NCBI RefSeq assembly: GCF_001894865.1
Contig: NZ_BCXA01000006.1
Coordinates: 102,009-166,008, forward strand
Source of the DNA: Rhodococcus maanshanensis NBRC 100610
GTDB taxonomy: Bacteria > Actinomycetota > Actinomycetes > Mycobacteriales > Mycobacteriaceae
Direction: 5' to 3'
DNA: 64,000 nt
Position numbers and translations under genes: made by a program. This document shows, in pieces, positions 46,936-55,204 of the stretch (positions are counted from its first letter, which is position 1; every line of letters starts with the position of its first letter). Under the pieces are notes generated by a model. That model had not been told where the DNA came from. It saw only the letters and a program-made list of their open reading frames with translations, and did not search any database.

Positions 46936-48468
46936 ATGCCCGGAGTCGGTATTTGGCGCACCAAGTCCGTCGAACAGTCGATATCTGATACCGATGAACC
47001 CGGTACCCGTCTACGCAAAGAGCTCACCGCCTGGGACCTGACCGTCTTCGGCGTCGCCGTGGTGATCGGGGCGGGCATCTTCACCCTCACCGCCAGGACG
47101 GCAGGCAACGTCGCCGGGCCGTCCATCTCGCTTGCCTTCGTCCTCGCCGCCATCGCGTGCGGGCTCGCCGCCCTCTGTTATGCCGAGTTCGCCTCCACCG
47201 TTCCGGTCGCAGGCAGTGCGTACACCTTCTCCTATGCGACGTTCGGAGAGTTCGTCGCCTGGATCATCGGATGGGACCTCATCCTCGAGTTCGCGCTGGC
47301 GTCGGCGGTGGTCGCCAAGGGCTGGTCGCTGTACCTGGGCAACGTGATCGGGGCCAGCGGTTCGACCACCGCACATCTCGGCCCCATCGACTTCGACTGG
47401 GGCGCCCTGCTGATCATCGGCGCGATCACCACCGTGCTCGCCATCGGAACCAAGGTGTCCTCGCGGGTGTCGGCCATCATCACCGCCATCAAGATCGCCG
47501 TGGTCCTGCTCGTCATCGTGGTCGGCTCGTTCTACATCAACAAGGACAACTACTCCCCGTACATCCCGCCCGCCGAGGGCGCGTCCAGCTCGGCCAGCGG
47601 TGTCCACCAGACCCTGTTCTCGTTCCTCACCGGCGCCGACGGCAGCAGCTACGGCTGGTACGGCCTGCTCGCAGCGGCCAGCCTCGTGTTCTTCGCGTTC
47701 ATCGGGTTCGATGTCGTGGCCACCACCGCCGAAGAGACCAAGAACCCGCAGAAGGCACTCCCCCGCGGCATCCTCGGCTCGCTCGCCATCGTCACCGTCC
47801 TGTACGTGGCGGTGACCCTGGTCTTGACCGGCATGGTCAAGTACACCGACCTGAAGACCGGCAGCCCGCTCGTCGGCGACAGCAGCGCCACCCTCGCGAC
47901 CGCCTTCGAGGCGCACGGGATCACCTGGGCCCAGATGGCGATCAACTTCGGCGGCCTCGCCGGACTGACGACCGTCGTCATGGTCATGATGCTCGGTCAG
48001 ACCCGGGTGCTGTTCGCGATGTCGCGGGACGGGCTGATGCCGCGCGGCCTCGCCAAGACCGGCAGCAAAGGCACCCCGGCGCGGATCACCGTCGTCGTCG
48101 GCGTGATCGTCGCACTGCTCGCGGCCTTCTTCCCGATGGGCACCCTCGAGGAGATGGTCAACATCGGCACCCTCTTCGCCTTCGTCCTGGTGTGCATCGG
48201 TGTCGTGGTGCTGCGCAAGACCCGACCCGACCTGCCGCGCGGATTCCGGGTTCCGCTGGTTCCCCTCGTGCCGATCCTCGCGGTGCTGGCCTGCGGGTGG
48301 CTGATGCTGAACCTGTCCGTGGAGACCTGGATCCGGTTCCTGGTCTGGATGGCGATCGGTGTGGTCATCTACTTCGCCTACGGCAAGCGCAAGTCGGTGC
48401 TCGGCCAGCGGCTCGCTGCGGAGGCGACACAGCCCCCGGAGGAGCAGCTGGAGACGGTCACCGCCTGA
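46936..48468 (+). CDS. APC-family amino-acid permease
   Basis: 510 residues, ATG at 46936 after AAGGAGCCCATCC. Twelve to thirteen helices, beginning LTVFGVAVVIGAGIFTLTAR, the conserved substrate-binding GAGIF segment of the cationic amino-acid transporter branch. FDVVATTAEETKNPQKALPRG is the diagnostic loop of that branch. Likely imports amino acids by proton symport or exchange; the substrate is not certain. Divergent from the leucine-dehydrogenase-type gene, so a joint catabolic role is possible. Confidence 0.88.
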   Translation: MPGVGIWRTKSVEQSISDTDEPGTRLRKELTAWDLTVFGVAVVIGAGIFTLTARTAGNVAGPSISLAFVLAAIACGLAALCYAEFASTVPVAGSAYTFSYATFGEFVAWIIGWDLILEFALASAVVAKGWSLYLGNVIGASGSTTAHLGPIDFDWGALLIIGAITTVLAIGTKVSSRVSAIITAIKIAVVLLVIVVGSFYINKDNYSPYIPPAEGASSSASGVHQTLFSFLTGADGSSYGWYGLLAAASLVFFAFIGFDVVATTAEETKNPQKALPRGILGSLAIVTVLYVAVTLVLTGMVKYTDLKTGSPLVGDSSATLATAFEAHGITWAQMAINFGGLAGLTTVVMVMMLGQTRVLFAMSRDGLMPRGLAKTGSKGTPARITVVVGVIVALLAAFFPMGTLEEMVNIGTLFAFVLVCIGVVVLRKTRPDLPRGFRVPLVPLVPILAVLACGWLMLNLSVETWIRFLVWMAIGVVIYFAYGKRKSVLGQRLAAEATQPPEEQLETVTA

Positions 48469-48479
48469 CCGACCCCGAC

Positions 48480-48514
48480 GCGAACCCCCTGGTCACTCAG
48501 ATCAGGGGGTTCGC
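48480..48514. terminator. Hairpin between permease and DoxX gene
   Basis: Twelve-base stem GCGAACCCCCTG/CAGGGGGTTCGC. It overlaps the last codons of the convergent DoxX gene. Confidence 0.7.
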
Positions 48515-49315
48515 ACCGTTGAGGAAGATCCACAGGCAGACACCGGCCGCGACGCCGAGGATCAGCGCGACGAACGAACCGACGTGCGGCCTGGTCGCCC
48601 ACTTCCGGCCGCCGTCAACCGAGAACCGTCCCGGGCCGGTCAATATCACCGCGACGGCCGCGGCGACCAGCATCGTCTCGTGCTCGACGCCGGACGGCGC
48701 GAAGAACTGCAGCCCTGGCTCCGCGACCTGGCGGACGCACCAGGCGTTGATCAGCACCGCGAGCACCGCGGCGCCCGCCAGCGGCGTGGCAAGACCGAAG
48801 ATCAGCAGGGTGCCGGCCGCGACCTCACCGACCGCCCCGAGGATCGAGAGCAGCCGGGCCTGCTCGAACCCGGCGTCGAACAGCGTCGTCTCGAAGCCTG
48901 CGAGTCCGGGGCCGTTCCACCAGCCGAACAGCTTCTGCAGACCGTGGAACAGCGCGACGGTGCCGAGCCCCAGCCGGAGGACGAGCAGACCGAGGTCGAG
49001 CGTGCCTCGCCCGGACGGCGTCTCCGGCGAGATCGTCTCGGGCATCGCCTGCGAGACGGGTGAGGTGAAAGCGGACACGACGGCGGGCTCGATCGGATCT
49101 GCGAAACGCAGTTCCTCGGTGGGATACACCTCGGCGACCGAACTGCCGCGGTACGTCGGGATCTGCTCGGTCGGCATCAGACCGAGATCGTCGTCGGACA
49201 CGGGCAGCGCACCGCTCGAGGAGGTGGGAAGTTGCTCGGTCGGCAGGTCGAACGGACTGGAGGCGGTGCGATCGGTGCCGTCACGGTCCGGGTTCCCTTG
49301 CTGCTTCGCTGTCAC
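48497..49315 (-). CDS. DoxX-family membrane protein with long N-terminal region
   Basis: 272 residues from GTG at 49315. Residues 1-105 are hydrophilic and disordered, with repeated TEQ/TEE motifs (LPTEQLPTS, MPTEQIPTY, YPTEELRF). Then four helices of the DoxX fold (LGLLVLRLGLGTVALFHGLQKLFGWW onward). In mycobacteria a DoxX protein at this locus (Rv3005c, SseA/SodA partner MRC complex) takes part in oxidative stress defence. Next to an LppZ-like gene, as there. Confidence 0.85.
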   Translation of the reverse strand: MTAKQQGNPDRDGTDRTASSPFDLPTEQLPTSSSGALPVSDDDLGLMPTEQIPTYRGSSVAEVYPTEELRFADPIEPAVVSAFTSPVSQAMPETISPETPSGRGTLDLGLLVLRLGLGTVALFHGLQKLFGWWNGPGLAGFETTLFDAGFEQARLLSILGAVGEVAAGTLLIFGLATPLAGAAVLAVLINAWCVRQVAEPGLQFFAPSGVEHETMLVAAAVAVILTGPGRFSVDGGRKWATRPHVGSFVALILGVAAGVCLWIFLNGANPLI

Positions 49316-49413
49316 GATGGACAGCGTAAGGGCGAGCGGCAGATACGCCGTCCGGCGCGCCGCACCGGGCCGCCGTGGCGCCGCCCGCACGGGATTCCGT
49401 ACCGTTTGCAGTC

Positions 49414-50550
49414 ATGGGAGCAAGTCGGGTCAGGGTGTTGGCGGCCGTGTCCATCGTCGTCGCGGTGGCGGGCTGTGCCCGGTTCGACGACTCGGCGACG
49501 AGCCCGTTCACTCCGGCGCCGACGTTCGACGCAGGCGGCGAGGTCCGGCCCCGACCGCCCGGCACGCCCCCGACCAGCCCCCGCACGCCCAGCCCACCCG
49601 TGGCGCAGGCACCCTGCCTGGACCCGGACCCCGCCGTCCTGGTGACCTGCCTGGACACCACCGGCGGAATGGTCATGCTGCCGGGAGGCGATTCGGCGCT
49701 GGTCACCGAGCGCCGCACCGGCCGCATCCTCCGCGTCACCCCCGGCAAGCCGACCGAGGAGTTCGCCCGACTCCAGGTGGACGGCTCCTCCGACGGTGGC
49801 CTGCTCGACGTCGCGCTGTCGCCGACCTACGTCGAGGACAACCTGGTGTATGCCTACATCTCCACCGGCGGCGACAATCGGGTGGTGCGGATCGCGCCGG
49901 GCGATGTGCCAAAGGATGTCCTGACCGGCATCCCGCGCGGACCCGTCGGCAACACAGGGGCCCTGACCTTCGCCGGCCCGAACGAACTGCTGGTGCTCAC
50001 CGGCAACGCCGGGAACCCTTCCGCCGCAAACGATCCCGGCTCGCTGGCCGGAAAGCTGCTCCGCGTGACCGCGCTGACGCCCGGGTCTCCCGGATCGCAG
50101 CCGTTCCCCCAGGTCGCGCTGTCGGGCATCGGCGGCGCGGGCGACGTCTGCGTTGACCCGACCGACCAGAACATCTGGGTGACCGATCGAACCCCACTCG
50201 AGGACCGGCTGCAGAAGATCGCGCCGAACGGCGCGGCGGGCGTGCCGGTCTGGACCTGGCCGGACCGACCAGGCGTCGCGGGCTGCACGGCGGGCGGCGG
50301 TTCGGTCGCCATCGCGCTGACCGCGGGCAGGGCGCTCGCGCTGCTCGATACCGATCCGCAGACGGGGGCGGTGACCGCAGCACCGTCGCTGGTCGTCGAG
50401 GATCGGTACGGCAAGCTCGGTGCGGCCGCGCTCGGTGCCGAGAACACGATCTGGGTGTCGACCGTCAACAAGACCGACGGTGTCGGCGGCCCGACCGACG
50501 ACCGGGTGGTCAAGATCCCGGCACCGCAGGGCGGCGGCGGCTTCGACTGA
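49414..50550 (+). CDS. LppZ-like lipoprotein, PQQ-dependent sugar dehydrogenase fold
   Basis: 378 residues. Lipoprotein signal with lipobox VAGC (Cys near residue 21), a Pro/Thr-rich linker, then a six-bladed beta-propeller of the glucose/sorbosone dehydrogenase family: LLDVALSPTYVEDNLVYAYI, LTFAGPNELLVLTGNAG. Attached to the outer face of the membrane. Homologous in place and type to M. tuberculosis LppZ (Rv3006). Actual enzymatic activity and cofactor are unproven. Divergent from the DoxX gene. Confidence 0.86.
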   Translation: MGASRVRVLAAVSIVVAVAGCARFDDSATSPFTPAPTFDAGGEVRPRPPGTPPTSPRTPSPPVAQAPCLDPDPAVLVTCLDTTGGMVMLPGGDSALVTERRTGRILRVTPGKPTEEFARLQVDGSSDGGLLDVALSPTYVEDNLVYAYISTGGDNRVVRIAPGDVPKDVLTGIPRGPVGNTGALTFAGPNELLVLTGNAGNPSAANDPGSLAGKLLRVTALTPGSPGSQPFPQVALSGIGGAGDVCVDPTDQNIWVTDRTPLEDRLQKIAPNGAAGVPVWTWPDRPGVAGCTAGGGSVAIALTAGRALALLDTDPQTGAVTAAPSLVVEDRYGKLGAAALGAENTIWVSTVNKTDGVGGPTDDRVVKIPAPQGGGGFD

Positions 50551-50573
50551 CAACGGGGGCGCGGTTCCGCCGA

Positions 50574-51539
50574 TCAGGACAACGCGAAATCGGGTGGTGC
50601 CGACTCGGCGAACGCGGAACCCACGTCACCGAGGAGCCCCGGCGCGGAGAGGTCGAGCTTGCGGCAGGACGTGAAGTCGAAATCGGCGAGCCGCGTCCAC
50701 ACGATGTTCGGACTGAACGACGACTCGTAGATGTAGGTCCCGGTCGTCAGATCCGCGAGCGTTCGCCAGATCGTCATCGAGATGTTCGGCCGGTCCGGGT
50801 CGGGCTCGCCGAACGGCTGCGCCGCGTTGCGCATCACGCTGAGCAGCGCGGCGTAGGAACGTTCGGTGGTCTCCGAAGCGGGCAGCCGGTCGAGGTAGTA
50901 GCTGGCACGGACGAATCGGTCCGCGGCCTCGGTGGTGCCCGGCAACGGCTGTGTTCCGCCGAATCCGGTGTACCGCTTTCGCAGTTCCAGTTGTTCGTCG
51001 TAGGGCGGTGAGTTCGTCATGACCGTGTTCGCACGATCGTGGTGCAACCGGACCGATCCGTCGATGTACTCGATGATCAACGAGTCACCGGTCGCGTCCT
51101 CGAGCGCGAGGTGCACCGTCGCGCTGCGACCTGAGCGCGGCTCGACGAGCGGCCGAATCTGGAAGGGCTGCGCCGTCATCAGTTCGATGCACTCGGCGAC
51201 CGATGCACAGCGGTCGAGAAAGACCTGCGCCCACATCGAGGCGGCCAGGGCGGGGACCGCTGGATCACGCTCGCCGAAGTCGGCCTCCGCGAGCCACAGG
51301 ATGTGTGCGGCGAGACCGCGCTCATTGATTCCGTCAGTCGTCGTCTGATCCCAGGTGGTGGTGACGATGCTGCCGTAGACCGCTGTCCACGACAGCGGAT
51401 TCGGGTCGGCGTCGTGACCCACCCGGCTGGCGCCCCGCGGCAGTACCCAGAGGTTGGTGTCCATCTCCTCGCACCAGTCCATGTTCCGGCCGACCAGGAC
51501 GCCGTGGCCGCTACCGGTCCACAGTGCTCGTGTACACAT
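50574..51539 (-). CDS. Linear amide C-N hydrolase (choloylglycine hydrolase family)
   Basis: 321 residues from ATG at 51539, chosen because Cys2 (MCTRALWTG) must be the N-terminal nucleophile after Met removal; ribosome site AGGAG. Visible: GRNMDWCEEM (Arg/Asp of the Ntn site), GINERGLAAHILWL, and NTVMTNSPPYDEQLE. The family covers bile-salt hydrolases, penicillin V acylases and acyl-homoserine-lactone acylases; the specificity here is unknown. No signal peptide, so cytoplasmic. Confidence 0.87.
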   Translation of the reverse strand: MCTRALWTGSGHGVLVGRNMDWCEEMDTNLWVLPRGASRVGHDADPNPLSWTAVYGSIVTTTWDQTTTDGINERGLAAHILWLAEADFGERDPAVPALAASMWAQVFLDRCASVAECIELMTAQPFQIRPLVEPRSGRSATVHLALEDATGDSLIIEYIDGSVRLHHDRANTVMTNSPPYDEQLELRKRYTGFGGTQPLPGTTEAADRFVRASYYLDRLPASETTERSYAALLSVMRNAAQPFGEPDPDRPNISMTIWRTLADLTTGTYIYESSFSPNIVWTRLADFDFTSCRKLDLSAPGLLGDVGSAFAESAPPDFALS

Positions 51540-51597
51540 CGCAACTCCTCGCTTCACTCATACAGCAGAAAGGTTTCCGTGGTAGCCGACGATCGGC

Positions 51598-52827
51598 TCA
51601 GGACGTGGTCTCCTGGTCGGCCCGTTGCACGGGCTCTGCCGTGGATGCGGGGGTCCGGCCGAGCAGTGAGGCGGTCAGCGGCAGGACCAGCACGGTGATC
51701 GCGCCCGCGGCGACGAGGATCGAGGCGTTGGACGCGGTCATCTGACCGGCGTTCACCGCGACCTCCGTCACCGCGACGATCAGTGGCAGCCCGGTCGCGG
51801 CGTACAGCGCCACCTGCCCCCGCTCGCGCACGGTCGGCTGCGGATCCTTGAGCTCCGGACCCCGGTCGAAGCGTTCGGCGAAGAACACCGGCAGCCCGCG
51901 AACCAACAGGATCAGCACCAGGAACGCCAGCAGGACGCCCGGCGCGGCGGCAACGGCCTTGACGTCGATCGCCATCCCCGAGGTGACGAAGAAGATCGGG
52001 ATGAGCAGCCCGAAGGCCAGTCCGTCCAGCTTCGCCTCCAGCTTCTCGTCGCCCGACGGCATCGCGCGGCGCAGGATGAAGCCCGCGGCGAAGGCGCCGA
52101 GGATGATGTCGAGATCGAAGATCGTCGCGACCGCGATCAGCGTGACCAGCAGCAGGATCGTCAGCCGCACGGTCGTCTGCGCCGTGGTCTCGGAGCCGAG
52201 CCGGATGATCGAGGCCAGCTTCGAGCCCTCGCGGCGCAGGCCCGCCGGGATGAACGCGACTCCAACCGCCGCCGCGGCGAAGGCCGCGAGGACGACCAGC
52301 GACGCGCCCGCGCTCCGTGAGCTCAGCAGGATCGCCATCGCGATCACCGGGCCGAGCTCGCCGAAGGCACCGTGGTTGAGAACGGTTCGGCCCAAGCGGG
52401 TTCCGAGCATGCCGCTGTCCTTGAGGATCGGCAACAACGTGCCGAGCGCCGTGGAGGTGAGGGCGATCGCCACCGCGATCTCCGCGTCGATCGCGCCGCT
52501 CATGCCGAGCAACCCGATCACCACGAACGCCAACACCAGGCAGGACAACCAGGTGATCAGCGCCCGGCGCCCGCCACGGCCCGTCAGCTCACTGGTGTCG
52601 ATCTCGTAACCGGCGAGCAGGAACAGCATGCCGAGACCGAGCTCACGGAGCAGGTCGATCTCGCTGCCCATGACGGCGAGATCGAGAACGTGCGGACCGA
52701 CGATGACGCCTGCGATCAGCAGCAGCACGACCTCCGGCACCAGCTTGCGGGGCACCAGCCCGGCGACCAGCGGGGCGACGACCGCGCAGAGCGCAATCCA
52801 GAAGAACGAAGCGGAGACTGAGGGCAC
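51598..52827 (-). CDS. Kef/CPA2-type cation:proton antiporter
   Basis: 409 residues, about twelve helices covering nearly the whole chain (IALCAVVAPLVAGLVPRK, ELGLGMLFLLAGYEID, ALTSTALGTLLPILKDSG). No C-terminal RCK/TrkA-N domain, so this is the short form. Role: monovalent cation efflux or pH control. GTG start. It lies 61 bp downstream of gatB on the same strand. Confidence 0.85.
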   Translation of the reverse strand: MPSVSASFFWIALCAVVAPLVAGLVPRKLVPEVVLLLIAGVIVGPHVLDLAVMGSEIDLLRELGLGMLFLLAGYEIDTSELTGRGGRRALITWLSCLVLAFVVIGLLGMSGAIDAEIAVAIALTSTALGTLLPILKDSGMLGTRLGRTVLNHGAFGELGPVIAMAILLSSRSAGASLVVLAAFAAAAVGVAFIPAGLRREGSKLASIIRLGSETTAQTTVRLTILLLVTLIAVATIFDLDIILGAFAAGFILRRAMPSGDEKLEAKLDGLAFGLLIPIFFVTSGMAIDVKAVAAAPGVLLAFLVLILLVRGLPVFFAERFDRGPELKDPQPTVRERGQVALYAATGLPLIVAVTEVAVNAGQMTASNASILVAAGAITVLVLPLTASLLGRTPASTAEPVQRADQETTS

Positions 52828-52888
52828 CGCCTGATTCTGCTAGACGCGGACCACCATCGACGACAGGAGCCGTACGCCGTGTGTCGGC

Positions 52889-54409
52889 TCAGGAGCAGGC
52901 CGCGATGACCATGTCCTTGACCTGGGCCGGGTCTGCCTGGCCTCGGGTCGCCTTCATGACGTCGCCGACGATCTTGCCCGCCGCGGCGACCTTGCCGGAG
53001 CGGATCTTCTCGGCGATGTCCGGGTTGGCGGCCAGCGCGGCATCGACCGCGGCCTGCAGCGCCGAGTCGTCGCGCATCACGGCGAGTTCCCGCTTGGCGA
53101 CGACCTCGTCCGGCTCACCCTCGCCTGCGAGCACGCCGTCCACGGCCTGCCGCGCCTGCTTGTTCGCGAGCGTGCCGTCGGCGACGAGCGCGATGACCCG
53201 CGCGAGCTGCGCCGGCGTGATCGGCAGCTCGGCCAGCGTCACGCCGCGGGAGTTCGCCTGCTGCGAGAGGTACGCCACCCACCATGAGCGCGCCGCGTCC
53301 GCGGGGGCTCCTGCCTCGGTGGTCGCGATGACCAGTTCCAGTGCACCGGAGTTCACCAGGTCACGCATCTCCTCGTCGGAGACACCCCAGTCGGCCTGGA
53401 TGCGCGCGCGCCGGATCCACGGCAGCTCGGGCAGCGTGCCGCGCAGCTCCTCGACCCACTCGGCGCTCGGGGCGACCGGCTCGAGGTCCGGCTCGGGGAA
53501 GTAGCGGTAGTCCTCGGCGGTCTCCTTGCGCCGACCGGCGGAGGTGGTGCCGTCGGCCTCCTGGAAGTGGCGGGTCTCCTGGATGACCTCGCCGCCCGCA
53601 CTGAGCACGGCGGCCTGGCGGCGCATCTCGTAGCGGACGGCCACCTCGACGCTCTTGAGGGAGTTGACGTTCTTGGTCTCGGTGCGGGTACCGAACTCCT
53701 TGGCGCCGATCGGCATCAGCGAGATGTTCGCGTCGCACCGCATCGAGCCCTGGTCCATCCGGACGTCGGACACGTCGAGCGACTTGAGGAGATCACGCAG
53801 CGCGGTGACGTAGGCGCGGGCGACCTCGGGGGCGCGCTCGCCCGCACCGGAGATGGTCTTGGTGACGATCTCCACCAGCGGGACACCGGCGCGGTTGTAG
53901 TCGAGCAGCGAGTGGCTGGCGCCGTGGATCCGGCCGGTGGCGCCGCCGACGTGCAGCGACTTGCCGGTGTCCTCCTCCATGTGCGCCCGCTCGATCTCGA
54001 CCCGCCAGGTGGTGCCGTCGTCGAGCACCACGTCGAGGTAGCCCTCGGTGGCGATCGGCTCGTCGTACTGCGAGATCTGGTAGTTCTTCGGCTGATCCGG
54101 GTAGAAGTAGTTCTTCCTGGCGAAGCGGCCCCACGGGGTGATCGAACAGTTCAGCGCGAGACCGATGCGGATGGCGGACTCGACCGCCGACTGGTTGACC
54201 ACCGGCAGCGAGCCCGGCATGCCGAGGCAGACCGGGCACACCTGGGTGTTGGGCTCGGCGCCGAAGGTCGTGGGGCACGGGCAGAACATCTTCGTCGCGG
54301 TGTGCAGCTCGACGTGCACCTCCATGCCCATGACGGGCTCGAAGCGGGCGAGCACCTCGTCGTAGTCGAGAAGGTCAGTACTTGTCGCCACCCGGCCGGC
54401 TGCAGTCAT
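52889..54409 (-). CDS. gatB: Asp-tRNA(Asn)/Glu-tRNA(Gln) amidotransferase subunit B
   Basis: 506 residues. The kinase-like cradle contains [18 protein letters not shown] and the zinc/phosphate region [33 protein letters not shown]; the tail domain (about 400-506) binds tRNA. With GatA and GatC, neither in this window, it amidates Glu-tRNA(Gln). In mycobacteria it follows gatC-gatA-pfkA directly; here a TetR gene (10 bp upstream, same strand) and an MFS gene stand between pfkA and gatB. Confidence 0.97.
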   Translation of the reverse strand: MTAAGRVATSTDLLDYDEVLARFEPVMGMEVHVELHTATKMFCPCPTTFGAEPNTQVCPVCLGMPGSLPVVNQSAVESAIRIGLALNCSITPWGRFARKNYFYPDQPKNYQISQYDEPIATEGYLDVVLDDGTTWRVEIERAHMEEDTGKSLHVGGATGRIHGASHSLLDYNRAGVPLVEIVTKTISGAGERAPEVARAYVTALRDLLKSLDVSDVRMDQGSMRCDANISLMPIGAKEFGTRTETKNVNSLKSVEVAVRYEMRRQAAVLSAGGEVIQETRHFQEADGTTSAGRRKETAEDYRYFPEPDLEPVAPSAEWVEELRGTLPELPWIRRARIQADWGVSDEEMRDLVNSGALELVIATTEAGAPADAARSWWVAYLSQQANSRGVTLAELPITPAQLARVIALVADGTLANKQARQAVDGVLAGEGEPDEVVAKRELAVMRDDSALQAAVDAALAANPDIAEKIRSGKVAAAGKIVGDVMKATRGQADPAQVKDMVIAACS

Positions 54410-54419
54410 GGTCCCGAGT

Positions 54420-55079
54420 TTATGCGCCCCGCTTCGGCAGCAGCAGATCGGCCAGGTTGTCGATCTGCTCGTGCGCGTCCGGCCAGGGGTCGCGGGCCGC
54501 AGCCGCGTGCGGATAACGGGCTTGCGCGAGGCGCAGCGCCACCATGCCGTGCGTCGCGCTCCACAGGTGCAACGCGAGCATCACCGTCTCCTTCGCGTCC
54601 GCGGGCAGGCCCAGGTACCGCCCCACCTCCTCGGTGATGAGCAGGATCGCGCGGTGCGCGTGCGAGTCGGCCAGCTTCTCACCGGCCTGATGACGCAGGT
54701 CGGAGACGAACAGCACCCGGTAGTGCCCGGGATTGGCCAGCCCGTAGCCGACGTAGGCATGCCCCATCGCCCGAAGCCGGGCGCCCGGGTCGTCCCCCGC
54801 CGCCTCGGCGGCAGCCTGCAGCACGGCGGCGAACTCCTCGAACCTGAGCTGCTTCACCGCGAGATGGAGCTCCTCGCGGTCCGCGAAGTGCAGGTAGATC
54901 GAGGTCGGTGTGACGCCGACGCGCCTGGCGACCCCGCGCAGCGACACCGCGTCGACGTCACCGGTCTCGCCGAGCATCTCCGCGGCGGCCGCGAGGATGT
55001 CCGTCCGCAGCGACTCACCCGCGCCCCGCCTGGACGGCGTGCGCTGGGCCTTCTTCCTCGTCGAGATCACGCGAGTCAC
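54420..55079 (-). CDS. TetR/AcrR-family regulator of the adjacent efflux gene
   Basis: 219 residues: N-terminal helix-turn-helix (about 20-65; [41 protein letters not shown]) and an all-helical ligand domain (TetR_C_13-like). Divergent from a 14-helix MFS gene with a palindromic operator between, which is the usual repressor/pump arrangement. Only 10 bp separate it from gatB, so some gatB transcription may depend on its promoter (inference). Confidence 0.87.
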   Translation of the reverse strand: MTRVISTRKKAQRTPSRRGAGESLRTDILAAAAEMLGETGDVDAVSLRGVARRVGVTPTSIYLHFADREELHLAVKQLRFEEFAAVLQAAAEAAGDDPGARLRAMGHAYVGYGLANPGHYRVLFVSDLRHQAGEKLADSHAHRAILLITEEVGRYLGLPADAKETVMLALHLWSATHGMVALRLAQARYPHAAAARDPWPDAHEQIDNLADLLLPKRGA

Positions 55080-55122
55080 CTTAGTCGCGGGCCGTGGGCC
55101 CGCCGGGGCCGGGCGCTGGGCA

Positions 55123-55150
55123 TTGACACCCGTAGGGCTACAGCTGTTAA
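55123..55150. promoter_or_regulatory. Symmetric TetR operator in the MFS promoter
   Basis: Three nested arms share one centre (55136.5): GTAG/CTAC (55132-55141), and TTGACA (55123-55128) with TGTTAA (55145-55150). The left half ACACCCGTAG recurs at 55154-55163. TTGACA also serves as a -35 element for the plus strand, with TTAATT 18 bp on as -10, so binding would block the pump gene. Same signals may control the TetR gene. Confidence 0.65.
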
Positions 55151-55204
55151 TTTACACCCGTAGCGCCACCCGATCCGGCACGGCGCGTCCGCACAGGAGG
55201 ACCG

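Noticed and set aside
47157..50156. 999-codon open frame across permease, DoxX and LppZ genes
   Set aside because: Crosses three recognisable genes and a terminator; composition is that of a GC shadow.
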